Source: Parascedosporium putredinis (taxonomy: Eukaryota > Ascomycota > Sordariomycetes > Microascales > Microascaceae). From it: a stretch of 64,000 bases of DNA. Made by a program: the position numbers and the translations under genes. Under the pieces are notes generated by a model. That model was not told the origin of the DNA. It saw only the letters and a program-made list of their open reading frames with translations, and ran no database searches. Positions 47,925-61,372 of the stretch are shown piece after piece; the stretch's first letter is position 1, and each line of letters begins with the position of its first letter. The DNA lies in assembly GCA_949357655.1 (NCBI GenBank), contig CASHTG010000020.1:1488001-1552000 (forward strand), written 5' to 3'.

Positions 47925-49516
47925 TCAATACACCACCCTGCCGATGGCCAGATCCGCTTCAGCGACGGGGACAAACTTGGTGCGGCACACCACTTTATAC
48001 ACGACGTACAAAACCACCCACAGCATGAGACTGACGTAGCAAGAAAAGAAATCGCTCGTGTTCCAAGAGATGAAGACGGTGAAGCCGGATGTAATGACGA
48101 TCAAAGAGTTCATAAACATGCCATACCACGACAGCCACGGCTGAAGGGGGCTCGCCAAGGCAGCGTCACGCGATCAATCGACTGCGCCTTCAAGATGCTG
48201 AGGAATCGGATATGGCACCCATTGATACCGGCCCAGGTGATGAGGGCGCTCGTGGAGCTGATGTTGAGCAACCAGTTGAACACTTGCGTACCATTTTGCG
48301 AGAGGTTGAGGAGGCCGAGCAAGCCGAGTATGGAGCACAATGCCACGGCGATGTATGGGGTACCATATCGGTTGGTGCGGCTGACGAATTTAGGAGCCAG
48401 TCCCTCTTCGGCGAGGGCAACGAGTATACGGCTGCAGGAGTACACGTTGGAGTTTGCGGCAGAGAGGACGGCGGTGAGGAGGACGGCATTCAGGATATGC
48501 GCCAACACGGGCACGCCGGCTCGTTGAGCGATGATGACGAGGGGCGAGGCGGACGCGTCGGACTTGTCGCTCGTGAGTTCGGGGAGGTCGAAGGGCAAGT
48601 TGATGCTCACGAAGAAAACAGTGGCGACAAACAGCACGAAAATTCCCCAAAACGTCCAGCGGATGGCCGAGGGAATGCTCTTGCCCGGGTTCTTGGTCTC
48701 GCCCGCGCCGACACCCACCAGCTCCGCACCCTGGAAGGTGAAGGCCGCGGTGACAAGCACGGCCCAAAACCCGACGAATTTGCCAGTGGCGCCCTCTACC
48801 ATGTACTCGGCAAAGGGGCCGGGGTGCTGCCAGTACTTGAAGCCGATGTAGCCTTCGTCGCCGACGCCGGCGTTGACGCAGATGGCGAAGATGATGAATC
48901 CCATGACGGTGACCACCTTGATGCTCGAGAACCACATTTCGATTTCTCCAAACCAGCGGACGGGCATGAAGTTGAGCCCGGTGAAGACGACCCAGAAGAC
49001 CATGATCCAAACGGCGATGCTCAAGGTATCCAGCCAGTACTGAATGATGAGACCGGCAGCTGTGAGTTCGAGGGCGAACGTGATGTTCCAACTGAACCAG
49101 TACATCCAGCCGAGCGAGAAGCCGAGGGCCGGGTCCAGGAGACGGTTGGCGTACACGGTAAAGGAGCCGGCCACCGGCATGTAGGCGGCCATTTCACCAA
49201 GGCTGACCATGACGGAGTAGACCACGGTTCCGATGAAAATAAAGGCGATGACGAGAGACACGGGCCCGGCAGTCGCAAGAGCGTTGCCCAGCCCCAGGAA
49301 GAGACCGGTGCCGATCGTTCCACCGATGGCGATGAACTGGAGATGGCGGCTCGACAATGCCCGTTCAAGACCGGCATCGCCCACTTCGAGGTCGCTTCGA
49401 TATTTTTCCGAGTCAGAAAACTCGCCAACCTCGAGCCCCGTCCCCTTCATCTCGGAGATTTGGTGACCGTCGGCGGTCGGCGATCGAGCGTTTGCGGTAG
49501 ACACGGTGTCGGACAT
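47925..49516 (-). CDS. Amino-acid permease (yeast AAT/YAT family)
   Basis: Predicted 530 aa, single exon on the minus strand, 12 TM spans. Conserved pieces: LSSRHLQFIAIGGTIGTGLF entering TM1, GEMAAYMPVAGSFTVYANR, TFQGAELVGVGAGETKNPGK in the TM6 region, and SAANSNVYSCSRILVALAEE with GTPYIAV. These define proton-coupled amino-acid uptake permeases of the plasma membrane; specificity cannot be read. One C is missing near 48147 (WRAP/LQPWLSWYG), without which the last two TM spans are lost. ATG 49516 (MSDTVSTANARS) is chosen; an upstream frame extension uses a non-ATG start. It converges with the P450 gene, 173 bp between stops. Confidence 0.9.
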
Positions 49517-50427
49517 TGCGCCGGGTGTGCAAACGAGCCAAGCGAGGCTCGAGTCCCGTTGCGGCAGGAAGCGTTCAATGCTACGGGGTAGGAACCTGGG
49601 GATGACGAATAACACGGTTGCGGTCAAAAAGTGAAAGCAGAGGGAGGCCAAGGCTTGATTTTTATTACATATGTACCAGTACCCTAAGCCACGAAGAAAT
49701 CGTCCATGGGTGGGCGAATGGGCGAGTGAAGAAAAAATTCACCTCGGCCGTCGTAGTCCATACAGGGCCGTTATCTTGATCCACATATCACCAGAGGGAC
49801 TGACAAAAAAACTGGGATCGCCTGGTGGCGACTTGCAAAATTTTTTATTTTCGCCGAGGGATGCCCGCCAGCGCCTCCACCGGGGTCCCCGCCCCCTTGA
49901 GATTGACCTCTGGCGCGGAGAACGGCGCTGGCTAGGGCGAGATTAGGATTAGGGAAGGATTGATAGGAGAAGGGAAAGAATTCCCCGCCTCGTACCGGGC
50001 GAACGGATTATGGCTGCCGAGTTGCTGATGGCACTGGCACCGAGAGACCTAACCTCATAAAGGCACCTTCCGTCTCTTTGATTTCGGGCCCGCCCGAGTC
50101 AAGCAACCATTTCGGGTACATTTTACCACTTCGCCCGTCTCGACTGTTCTTTCCTCGCAAATGAGTCCGGCAATAGCCGAAACTTGAAATATTTTGTCTG
50201 CCTTTAATGCTATCAACCCTAAACCTTTGCTACCAGACCGTGGTTCATTCAAAATCACATCTCTCTCCGATTCGATACGAACATTGCCGGCTTCCGTGAT
50301 CAAAAACCCCGGAGTTGCATTTAGGTCCCAAGTATTGATCTGTGCCACCAGATCACGCTCTCAATTGAAAATTTCTGTATCTGGTTGCATCAATTGCGGA
50401 GTAATCCCCGATACGAATTTCTACAAA
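49517..50427. other. Intergenic between amino-acid permease and MFS transporter
   Basis: 0.9 kb with no supported gene. Contains the promoter of the permease (minus strand) and the 3' flank of the MFS gene. Confidence 0.5.
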
Positions 50428-52186
50428 TCATGATTCATCCTCGCCTTCTTTTGCCCTTTCGTTTTCGCGATTTTTAAAGAGTATGAGGAGCCCGATATCA
50501 TAGCACGCGCGAAGGCTTCCTGCGCAGACGAATGATATCCAGAATAAATCCCGTTCCGCCAACATTCCCGTCACCAAGGGGCCAAGGGTTTGGCTCGTTG
50601 TCCTCACCACGTTCACCATCCCCATCAGCGCCGTTCGCTCTTCCGGCAGCACCATGGCGGCGATAAACGCTGATCGGGGAGCGATGCTCATGGACTGAAG
50701 ACAAGACCGTAAAAGAAGAAACGTGATCGATAGGTGCACGTCGCTCGGGATGGGGATAAGCGCGAGGAACAAGGCAGATGGCAAGTGGGTGAAAACCATG
50801 GTCTTTGGCCCGAGCAGTCCTGGTAAGTATTTCGAAAGGAACAGCGACGGGGAGACTAATAAGACGTAAACGCACCTTTACATTGCCAAAGCGCTTCGCT
50901 AAGGAAGAGGCAAGAATCATGGAAATGGCTGCTAGGGTTCTCAAAGTAAAGAACAACGTGCCGAGAGCACCCTCGTCGAGCCCATGGTATGTCCGGAAAT
51001 AAAGGTTATCCAGGTCCTAGTCGACCCAATATGAGCTTCAGTTGATAGCAAAGAATGGCAGGATAGAGAAGGAGAGAAATACGCACAAGGGAGAAAGACC
51101 GGTAGCAAATGCGTCGAGAGCAAACAGCAGGCACAGGACAGTCATGATCCGGACGCTTTCGGGGCTGATGGATGGCAGCGAAAGGCCCCTTTTCACGTCT
51201 CCAACTACCTCATCTTCCCCGCCACGAGACACATTACCGCCCAGCAACGGCGCCGCCTCGGCGACAGTCGAGCCCGACGACGACCGCGCCGACTCGCGCG
51301 GTCCAGCCCGGAGCTCCACTTCTTGGGTGAGCCTGGAGACAAGAAAGATCTTGACCACGCCGATCGCGGCATAGCCGCAAAACATCACCCTGTAGCTGTC
51401 GAGTAAAGGCCAACCCAGGGAAACGCGGAGGTACTGGATAACCCAGCCGCAGGTTATCATGCCGATCGCCGATCCGATGGTCCCCGACACATTATACCAG
51501 GCGTAAATATCGCTTCGTTTGGAGGAATCCGTTAGATGCGCTACCGTACTTTCCTCGATCGCTCGGAAAGGCCCCGTCTCGCCGCCACTAAAATGTAGAG
51601 TTAGCTCCCATGGTCAAATTCGTCACGGGTCGCCAGGTGTCATGAACGTACTTGGGACTCAGAATGCCAAGGATAGCCGCGCCTAGGAGCACCCAGTAAT
51701 TACTAGAAAGTGCAAAGGCCACGCCGCTGACGATGATGAGGCTAGCGCCAAACCCCAGAACAGCCCGCCGACCCAAACTATCGGCAAATAACGCGAGGAA
51801 AAAGCTAAGAATCACATCGCCGGTCAAGGTCAGGGTCATGAAGAAGCCGATCCCGGTGGGGGATATGTGCAGTTCTCGTAAAAACGTGGCTAAAACCAGG
51901 GTCAAGGCCCCGTAGCCAAACATTCGGGTCGACCGTAGGAGGCATATTAACTTGACGTCCCGCGTGGTGTGGTAGAAGGATGTCAGCCCGACCTCGTTGA
52001 CGCACGACCTTGCGGCGGCGCCAAGCTTCGATGTCCAACTCCCTGAGCCATCGCTTATGAGCTTTGACCCGGGTTGTATGTCTGTATCGAATGTCTGCGA
52101 CGGGGCAGGGACGAAGTCGATGGAACAATACCCCCTTGATATTGAACTGTGTTAAAACAGAGGTCAAGCAAGGAGGCGTATTTCAT
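50428..52186 (-). CDS. MFS transporter, putative drug/multisubstrate efflux
   Basis: Predicted 523 aa in four exons on the minus strand: 52186-51652, 51587-51087, 51016-50876, 50819-50428; introns 64, 70 and 56 nt. TM1 begins at STRMFGYGALTLVLATFLREL. Motif A-like loop: LFADSLGRRAVLGFG. SGGETGPFRAIEES then HLTDSSKRSDIYAWYN and TIGSAIGMITCGWVI are typical of a fungal MFS group of unknown substrate. A hydrophilic loop with LLGG separates the halves. Single bases are missing near 52065 (in the N-terminus), 50995 (WIT/FYFRTYHG) and at the last acceptor (50819). The start at 52186 is the least certain part because the N-terminal 70 residues depend on one inferred base. Confidence 0.75.
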
Positions 52187-53571
52187 TCATTCACCGTTTC
52201 TCCCCGCGAGGCGGGGTTCAAATTCGCCGTCGTCACGTCACGTAAATGCCGAGTTCCGTCATCACAGGAATCACAGGGGTCAAGTCTCCACAATCTGTTA
52301 ACTCCGAGCCCCCACGCCTCAGAACCCTGAGTGAGTGGTGAGTGGCGCACCACTGCAGTGCTATTCCCAAAGCCATGCAAGAAGGGGAGGGGACACAACG
52401 GCCTTCGGATGTTATTTTACTTTAGGTTTACCGTCATCCGTTGGGTTGGAGCGGAATATCTAGAGACGATAAATTGAATGAATGGCGGCGGAAACCTTTA
52501 ATATTTCGCTTTTCTGCGGATCGGTTCGGTGCCGGAATGCACCAGCGCCGCCCGGTCGCATCCCACACAGAACACTGAACCGAGGAAAGCCTATTCCCTT
52601 GAGTCTTCAATGTTTCCGTCTAACAAAACGCATCACCCGCTATGCTCACACTTGTCGAATGTTCAAATGTTCTCCCAAGTCAAGACTTGAATGATCCTAT
52701 CCCATCGAGAAGCAGGATGGGAAAGGTGAGGTATTTCCCAAGGAACAAACACGAGATGGGAATAACCTATTCGCACAGTTCAGTCGGGTACTCCCCACCG
52801 GGAGAAAAGATTTTCTTTGTCCTTGATTTCTTTTTCTTTTCCTGGCGGGGGTTTTCGCCCTTTGTCGATCACGGCAAATAATATTTTCTCTGCCCATGGA
52901 TGGAACCGCGTTACATTTGAAGGATCGGCGTCACTTTTTCTGTTAGGAAGGGGCCCTAGCCTATATTCGAGTGCGCTGCTTGAAGAGGGGCCACCGTTGG
53001 TGATGGTAGCGGAAAATTAGATTATCTTATCAGATTGACCCTTTGAAAGTTGTGGGAACTGCCGGGTGTTTTACCCTATTGAGGAGCGCGGGAGTTTGGA
53101 GGAGCCTGCGAGGATCCTTCGTCCAACCTCTCATCCACTCAAAAAGCGCCAAGACGTAGGTCAGTCACGCTCGTTGGGCAATCCTTGCCGAAGGAGGAAG
53201 CAGCCTGCCCCGTTCGGAGACTCTCTCGAGGCAAGAAATGCCGAGTCCTCGAGCCCAAGACACCTAGGACTGAGTTGCAATGGCAGCTGTAGCCGGCGAC
53301 AGAGATTTGTTTTTGGTGACAGAGTACCCTTGCCGTTGGCTTGGAGTTCCTAAACCGGGCCTGACGCGACCGTCTGCGGGATCAAGTATATAACTAGACA
53401 TGTCTCGATTTTGCGTCGAACCGTGTGCCGCTCCGCAATCGGGTTGCCTTGTTCAAACAAGTGAGTGCATGTGGCAGCGTCTTCAACCTTGTTCTTTGAA
53501 CGCTTTTCTGCATCAAAGGACGCGGTAGGTCAGGTTCGTCAAGGAGTAGAAGACCAAACAAAAGAGAAAAA
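52187..53571. other. Divergent promoter region of MFS and ABC transporters
   Basis: 1.38 kb between two divergent transporter genes; no supported gene inside. No clear shared palindrome was found. Confidence 0.5.
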
Positions 53572-56500
53572 ATGGCTGCAGAAGTGGCGGAACGGCCCTC
53601 CTCCCCGCCCAGGGGCGCAGAACGCGCCGATGCCGTTGAGGATACCACTCTCGGGGCTGAAGACAAGGAGACGCCAACGCCAAAAAATCTCCGGTAGGTC
53701 GCGACCGGGTTTTCCCCGCCCCCGACGTCCTCGATAGATCTAACAAAGAAAATAAAAAAACTATAGCGTTTCTTGCAACAATTCGGCACCTTTATCCATC
53801 TTTTGTTCGCCGCGAATCCGACATGGCTCGACATCACCCTCATCGTCCTCGGCACCGTTTTAGCTGCGGCGGCCGGGGCCCCATTCCCTCTCATCGCCAT
53901 TGTCTTTGGCCAGCTCGTCGACGACATGAACGGCGCGACCTGCGCCGCCCAGGAACCCTCCGGCAACGCGCTGGATTTCGCCCCCGCCATCAACAGCAAA
54001 ATCGCCCTGATGGCCTACATAGCAATCGGCGCCTTTGTCTTGATTTACGCCTACATCACAACGTGGGGCGTCATCTCCCAGCGACTCGCGCAGCGCATGC
54101 GAGTCGTCTACATCCGCGCCCTTCTTCGCCAGCCGCCCTCCTTCTTTGATACCCGTTCCAGCGCAGGCGACGTGTCTTCGCGACTTCACGGCGACATCGG
54201 CGCCATTCAGGCCGGCACTTCGGAGAAAGTGGGCATTTTGATCTGCAGCATTTCCTTCTTCGTCACGTCCTTCGTCATTGCGTTCATCAAGCAGCCCAAG
54301 ATCGCCGGCATGCTCTTCTCCATGATACCCGCCTTTCTCCTCATGTCCATCGGAGGAGGCCATCTCTTTGGGAAATACGCCACCCGCATGGCCAAGTCTC
54401 TCTCTACGGCCTCGTCCCTGGCCAGCGAGTGCCTCTCCAATATTTCCGTCGTGCAAGCTTTCAGCGCCGAAGCGCGGCTCGAGGCCAAGTTTTCCGCCCA
54501 GGCTTCCCAGGCGAGCAAAGACGGCATCAAGAAGGCCACGGTGGCCGCGACACAGGCCGGGTTCCTTTACTTCATCGCGTATGCCGGCAATGCTCTGGCC
54601 TTTTGGCAGGGAAGCAAATTTATTGCGCGCACGGCAGAAGGGAATGGCGACGGCACTTCGGTAGGAACCATCTACACGGTTATCCTGATTCTCGTAGATG
54701 GTACGTACCCTTCATCTTTCTCTATATACAATAATCTTTCCAGCTAACTTTTGACAAGCTGGCGTCATGCTCGGAAACACCGCCCCGATCCTCCCTTTGC
54801 TTGGCGGCGCCGTGGCTGCTTATAAGCGCCTTCAAGAGGACATCCAAGAGCCCTCTCTCATCGATGGCACATCGGACAGCGGCGAGCAGCTCGATGCTTC
54901 GGCTGCCGAGTCCTTGGATATCGAATTTCAACACGTTTCTTTCGCGTACCCCAGCCGGCTCGAACAGCCCGCGTTAAACGACGTCAGCGTCACGTTCCCA
55001 GCGCGAAGTTACACTGCCATCGTCGGCCTATCCGGTAGCGGCAAGTCTACGGTCGCCGCTCTTCTCGGAAGACTCTATGACCCCACCAGTGGCCGAATCA
55101 CCATTGCGGGGCGCGATATGAAGGATCTAAACGTTCGAAACCTGAGAAGCTACATGAGTTTCGTGCAGCAAGAGCCCTCGCTATTGAGCGGCTCCATCTT
55201 CGAAAACATTGCCCGTGGCCTAGTCAACTCTCCCAATCCTTCTCATCAACGGCTCAAGGCATTCTTGCAGAGCCCTCAGATGGAAGAAGTCGCCGCAAAG
55301 GGCGGGATATCCCTTCAGCCATCAAGGGCTTCGGCCCCGAAGCGGAGGAAGTTCTCCGGTTGGTCCAAGACGCGGCGAATCAGGCAGATGCCGCCTCCTT
55401 CATCGAGAGGCTCGACAACGGCTACGGCACAATCGCGGGAGCCAAGGGTAGCAAGCTGAGCGGCGGCCAGCGCCAGCGTGTCGCTCTGGCGCAGGCTCTG
55501 ATCAGGGACCCCCGCATTCTTGTGCTGGACGAGGCCACCTCGGCCCTGGACTCGGCAAGCGAACGCCGCATCCAAGAGGCGGTCGAGCGTGCCGCTCATC
55601 ACCGAACCGTCATCTGTGTCGCCCATCGTCTCTCCACGATCCGTAACGCGGGAACCATTATCGTGATGGAGGCCGGCCAAGTCGTTGAGCAGGGCAGCTA
55701 CGCAGACCTCATGGCCATAGAGGGCGGCGTTTTCGCTCGCATGGCTAGTCTCCAATCCATCGGTACCGCAGACCCCCGCGAACGGGGGTCCATCGCCGGA
55801 GATTCCATGGAAGCACCCACCTTGCAGACCGACGAACCCGACCCCGAGGATGGCAAGGAAAAGCTTGGCGAAGCCGTCGGGCGAGGAGTAACCAAGGACG
55901 GAGAGCTGGCCCCCGCTAGCCTCGAAGAATCCCGCCCCTTCCGCTCCATGACGCGTAGCCTCGGCCAGCTCATCCGCCCGTCGCTACCCTGGCTCCTGGC
56001 CGCCATCGTAGCCGCGATTCTCGTTGGTTGCACTTTCCCTAGTTCCGGTACCATTCTCGGTTTCACCATTGGCGACTTGAATCCTTGCAGCAACACGCCC
56101 GATGAGATACGGTCAAGCGGCAACCTCTACTCGGGTCTCATGTTTATGCTCGCCGCGATCGAGCTCTTTGCAAACTTCGCCGCTTGGTCCTGCTTCGGAG
56201 TGGTCTCCGAGCGCCTTCTTTACCTCGTTCGCCTGCTGTGCTTCAGGTCGTTGATGGAGCAGGATATCCAATGGCACCAAGCCGAAAGCCCCTCCAAGCT
56301 CCTGGCCATCATCACAAGAGATAGCGCGTCCATCGGCGGATTTAGCGGATCCACAATGGGCACCATCTTTGCCATTCTCGTCAACTTCACCATCGCCATC
56401 ATCCTCTCTCACATCGTGGCGTGGAAAATTGCCGTTGTTTGTTTGGCCACCGTCCCCATCCTCTTCGGCACCGGCTTCATGCAATTGCGCATGCTGGCCC

Positions 56501-57787
56501 GCTACGAAGAGCGTACGGCCGATGCCTTCTCCAACGCCACCGCCATGGCCGTCGAAGCCGTGCAATCCATCCGCACCGTAGCCGTCCTTTCTCTCGAAAA
56601 GGACATCATCACATCCTTTTCCCGCCTTCTTCAGGGCCCGCAGAAACAGATCCTCCGAGCATCCGCGTCCACCAATATTTGGCTCGCCATGACGCACAGC
56701 ACCGGAAAACTCGTCTACTGTTTATCCTACTGGTGGGGATCAAGCTCATTATGAGGGGCGAATATACTCAGACCCAGTTCTTCATCGTGCTCATCACCAT
56801 GCTCGTCAGCGCACAGCTTTGGGCTACCATGTTCAATTTGGCCCCAGAGTTCTCGCGAGCACGTACGGCTCTAGCTCGCACAATCAACGTCATAGCCTTG
56901 GGCTCTACCAAAGATCTAGCAAAGACGTGGAAGGCCGCCGGGTCAAACCGTGCTGGCGGCGGGGCTGCGGGGCCCGAGATTGACGTTGAGTCGGGCGAGA
57001 AGAGTGTCCAGCCATCAGCAACAATGACGACGACTGAAAACCGCGGCATGTCTATCAAATTCGACAAAGTATGCTTCGCGTATCCCAGTAGCCCAGACAT
57101 CAATGTTTTGGATAGCGTGTCTTTCAATATCCAGCCAGGGCAATTCATCGGGCTCGTCGGTCCCTCGGGCGCCGGCAAGTCCACAATTATGAATCTGGTG
57201 CAACGCCTCTACAACCCAAGCTCCGGTACGATTTCCTTGGACGGCCGCGATATCAGCTCCATCAGCACATCGGCGTTCCGGGACAATGTCGCGCTTGTTC
57301 CTCAGGACCCCACCTTATTTAGCGGCACGGTCCGTTTCAACATTTCCCTCGGTGCCGTTCCCGGACACGAAGCCACGGATGCGGAGATCGAGGAAGCCTG
57401 TCGCGTTGCCAACATTCACGATGTGATCATGGCGCTTCCCGACGGCTACGATACGGAGTGCGGTCCGGGGGCGAGCCGGCTATCCGGCGGACAGCGACAG
57501 CGTCTCGCCATCGCCCGGGCTTTGGTGCGTAAACCCCGCCTGCTACTCCTTGACGAGAGCACGAGCGCGCTTGACGCGACAAGCGAGGCGGCTCTTCAGG
57601 AGGACTAGAACGCGCCTCGAGAGGCACCACGGTGCTGGCCATCACTCACCGTCTCCATACGGTGCAAAAGGCAAACGTCATCTTTGTCGTTGAGGAGGGT
57701 CGAGTGGTGGATAGCGGACCCCATTCGGAGCTGATGCAGCGCCGTGAAAGCTACCGGCTAAATGCTATGCAGCAGATGCTGCAGTAA
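53572..57787 (+). CDS. Full-length ABCB-type (MDR) ABC transporter
   Basis: Predicted 1362 aa in three exons: 53572-53693, 53767-54700, 54759-57787. Order TMD1-NBD1-TMD2-NBD2. NBD1: Walker A GLSGSGKST, signature LSGGQRQR, Walker B ILVLDEATSALD. NBD2: GPSGAGKST, LSGGQRQR, LLLLDESTSALD and the H-loop THRLHT. The catalytic glutamate after Walker B is present in both halves. The family exports hydrophobic drugs or lipid-modified peptides from the plasma membrane. Four G residues are missing: at the first donor (53693), near 55307 (KGGDIPSAIKGF), near 56740 (YWWG/IKLIMRG) and near 57604 (LQEG/LERASRG). With them the exons sum to 1363 codons. An MFS gene is divergent and ERG3 follows, so drug or sterol stress is a shared theme. 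Confidence 0.92.
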
Positions 57788-58495
57788 GGGGTAATAATAG
57801 TAGAATCAACCTTGACATTCACAGACAATGATAAAAGCGTCTGTTCCCTTTGTAAAAACAAAATTTCGCATAATAGCTATGAATACCAAAATCCTGCCGA
57901 GCCTGGCGGGTTTGTTTGCTTCCAGACCACTTTCGAATTTCCCATGATTTTTTTCTTCTTTGGTTGAGTGCAGTGGAGTGCGCCATCTCCGACAAAATCA
58001 GCAGATTCGGGGAATTGCCCGACGGCGCGGAGATGGACGGCCGTGTTAGTCATCCTCGCAATACGAGTACGAGCTCGTTCTTCGTCCGACGATGCGAGAT
58101 GTTGGGGGTAGATCGAGGTGGGGCAAATGCAGGTGGTGCGGATACGATTGTGATTGGGAGCATCGTCAAACCCCTCGCGGGTGTCGACCGTTCCGGATGA
58201 GCCCAGAAAGAATGAAATGAATGTCGAGAGCCCCTCTAATTGGCTGGGATGGCTTGCTGTTGAACGATTGTTGGGTTGGTCGGGCCGGAGATAAGATTGC
58301 GTCGCACCACTCTTCCTGCCCCAAATCCCAGGCATGAACTTTTGTGTGGAAAGGGGAGAAAGATTGGTGAAAAAAAAGGAGCGGGCGATATTAATCGCTC
58401 CCCTCCAACCCACATAGCACTTTGTGTTCACTGCGCTACCTTTTCTCGCTGGCCGACATTCGTAATTCGCAACGCCAGGACGCGCCGGTTTCATC
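57788..58495. other. Intergenic between ABC transporter and ERG3
   Basis: 0.7 kb, no supported gene. The end is the promoter and leader of the desaturase. Confidence 0.5.
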
Positions 58496-59596
58496 ATGGA
58501 CGTCGCTCTCGAAATTCTGGACCCTTTGGTCTTCGACAAGGCGTATGCCTACTTTGTCCCGGCTCTCACAGCGTCCGCCAACGCGACTGGATATTCCAAT
58601 CTCGAGCTTCCGACCTCTCCGCTAGCATATGGGTCGGCTTGGGCGCGAGATGACATTCTTCGCCAATGCATCTCCATCCTCATAGTTACGCAGGTCGGCG
58701 CCACCTCCCTGTACTGGGTTTTCAGCGCCTTTTCCTACTTCTGGGTTTTTGACCGTCGCCTCGAATACCACCCGCGTTTCCTCAAGAATCAAGTGCGACA
58801 GGAGATGATCTCATCAATGAAGGCCGTCCCATGGATCAACATCATGACGCTTCCCTTCTTCCTTGCCGAGGTTCGCGGGAAGAGTCTGCTGTATACAAAC
58901 GTCGACGATTACGGCTGGTCTTGGATGGTGGCCTCAACCGTCATTTTTATGATCTGGAACGACATTCTAATCTACTGGATTCATCGCCTCGAACATCATC
59001 CCAGCATCTACAAATACGTACACAAGCCTCACCACAAATGGATTGGTAAGCGCCTACCCCTCGCCTTCTTCCCCCCCTCAACCAGCGGAACACCTACTGA
59101 CGCGTCGACACTCTAGTCCCGACTCCTTGGGCCGCCTTGGCTTTCCACCCCGTTGATGGTTATGTCCAGTCTCTCCCTTATCAGTAAGTCTCCCTCGCTC
59201 ACCCTAGTGCCTTGCCAAAACTCGGCGCGTCTCACCGCATTTGGTCTAACTCTCTTGCGCGTAGCATCTTCGTTTTCATCTGCCCCGTGCAAAAATATCT
59301 CTACTTCATCTTGTTCGCACTTGTTCAGATCTGGACCATCTTCATCCACGACGGCGACATGATCACCGGCCACTGGCTAGAAAAGTACATCAATAGCCCC
59401 GCCCACCACACCCTTCACCACATGTATTTTACCGTCAACTACGGCCAATACTTCACGTGGGCCGACAGCTTTTTCGACTCGCACCGCGCTCCTGCCCCGA
59501 GCTTGATCCCTCCACGAAGCTTTGAGGGTCATGAAGGAGAAGGGCCTGGTGGACGAGAACGGCAACCCAATCAATCAGAAGCCAAAGGCGGAGTAG
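58496..59596 (+). CDS. ERG3: Sterol C-5 desaturase
   Basis: Predicted 316 aa in three exons: 58496-59045, 59117-59183, 59265-59596; introns 71 and 81 nt. The enzyme introduces the C5-C6 double bond of ergosterol in the ER, using cytochrome b5 and O2. The three di-iron histidine boxes are present: HRLEHH, HKPHHKW and HHTLHH, the last within INSPAHHTLHHMYFTVNYGQ. TM spans occur near residues 60-85, 115-130 and 145-165. Two C residues are missing near 59497 and 59512; with them the tail reads ELDPLHEALRVMKEKGLV and ends INQKPKAE at 59596. Without the repair the frame runs on with an unrelated tail. Loss of ERG3 is known to alter azole response in fungi. Confidence 0.93.
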
Positions 59597-61372
59597 TTTG
59601 CCAGATGGGAAGAGTCGATCCGATCCGGGGATGGGGAAAGATGATGCACAGGATCAAACTAGCCTGGTGCGATGAATCGAGGGGAGTGTCCATTTCTCAT
59701 GGACGTAAATAATTCAGTTGATGGTTGCCGGAGCAGCCTCCGTAAAAAGCGCCCAGATAGTTCGCGCCATCCAAATCATTCGAATGGTTGGATTATAGAT
59801 GTATGAATGTTCTTGGTGCTCTCGAAGCACTAGGAGGGCTTCTCCTAAAAGGATGAAAGCAAACAGCCCTCCGTGTACATAAAAACTAATACTAATAATA
59901 CGATTGACGAGTATGACGAGTATGATGAGTATAACGAGCTTGGATTCATGATTCATATGCTGTGAGATGGTGATGCAGCTGGCGATGCGTCATTCAGCAT
60001 CTTCACAAGCGGAACGTTCGGTCCGATTATCGGAGGCCTTAAATTTTTACCGTCCAAGTCCCGTCACCGTCACCAAGGAGGATCCAGAGCTCAAGGCAAC
60101 GCTAATTGTGGGCCGTAGACTTCGTCGCTCTGTCCAGGATTGTGGCCAGAGCTTTTCTGACGTTTCTTCTTTTCTTCTTGGTCTCTCTCCTTTTAATCCT
60201 TCTGCAGGAATCTTCCGATGGCTGAAAAGGACGGCCAAAGGTAGGGGTTGAGTGGTCCCGCCCGATGCTCGGAAGTGTTCCTGGCTCAGCGGGCGTACCC
60301 CACAGTCACGGGTAGTGGCGCAAAGGTGGTTGTCAAAAGTGAACACGAAAGGGACCAGGGCACTCAGACATCGAACCATCAAATCTTAGACGTGATCCCT
60401 CAAGCCTCCACAGCGAGTAGGCATCACCTGAGCCCTAGAGAGGCTGCCGACAAGAGAAAAGACATGTGATGGGCCATCGTTGTATCTTTCTCCAAGACTG
60501 ATTTGAGAGATGATACATCTCAGGGACCGAGCCTTGCCTTGGTGCTGATACATCTATTGCTCCTTGAGCTACACACGTTTAGGCCAGCCGAAGTAATAAA
60601 ATGCGACTTGAGGCCAAGGACGGTTCACAACTGGGTGAGACGATTTACTGGTATTACACGAGTATATTTCTATCCTTTCCACTATATACTGTATGCACGA
60701 TATGTAGAGTGCCACGTTCCTTCCATATGTTCCCACAACGCAGGATGATTATGTAGTCAATAGGAGCGATGCAGGCGGAATGGTGGCGGCCTGGAAATAA
60801 CAATTTGATTCCAAGACGCCGAGGTCTACTCTCCTACATGACCCTATATGTATTAACGCTTGTGATTACTTTGAAAAGCTATTATGCTCTTAGTCAAGGT
60901 GCATTGGCTATTCCATGCATCTCAAGCGCCAAGGGCATTCAAGAGGTCCCCCGACGAAGGTGCACCTGGTTTGAGCCCTGCGACTACGGATAATGGGGTG
61001 GTATGGTATGATTCCAATGTTGCCAGGAACGCATCCATAGGTGTCAATATCGCGCTTTTTATTATTATTATTATTTTCCGTTACGTCCTTTCTTCTTTGT
61101 CACTTCCACATCATGGCCAGATTGTCACGTCAGCGAAGTAGTCTAGTCCGGTACATCCTGGCCATGTGGCAAATGGAACCGCTGGGTTGTTTGAATGTTT
61201 TCCACCAAGATGCACGAACACCACTTGAATCCTTCCCGCCAGATCTCCCTCTCCACACGGCAACTGGGTGGATACGCACAGCGTTGTATAAATAGGATAT
61301 GCCATCTTAAGCTCGATAACAACCTTGCTTTTCGGACAGCCGTCGTGCTGATCAACTAGTGTACCGAGGTAC
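59597..61372. other. Long intergenic region after ERG3
   Basis: 1.8 kb, no supported gene. Contains an ATT microsatellite near 61059-61075 and a TATA element at 61287. Short frames here are AT-rich and featureless. Confidence 0.5.
61287..61294 (+). promoter_or_regulatory. TATA-like element upstream of a weak hypothetical gene
   Basis: TATAAATA, 79 bp upstream of the ATG at 61373. Confidence 0.35.

Noticed and set aside
48212..49591. A 459-codon open frame on the plus strand
   Set aside because: It is the antisense of the amino-acid permease; protein composition is Glu/Gly/His-rich and the permease on the other strand has clear motifs.
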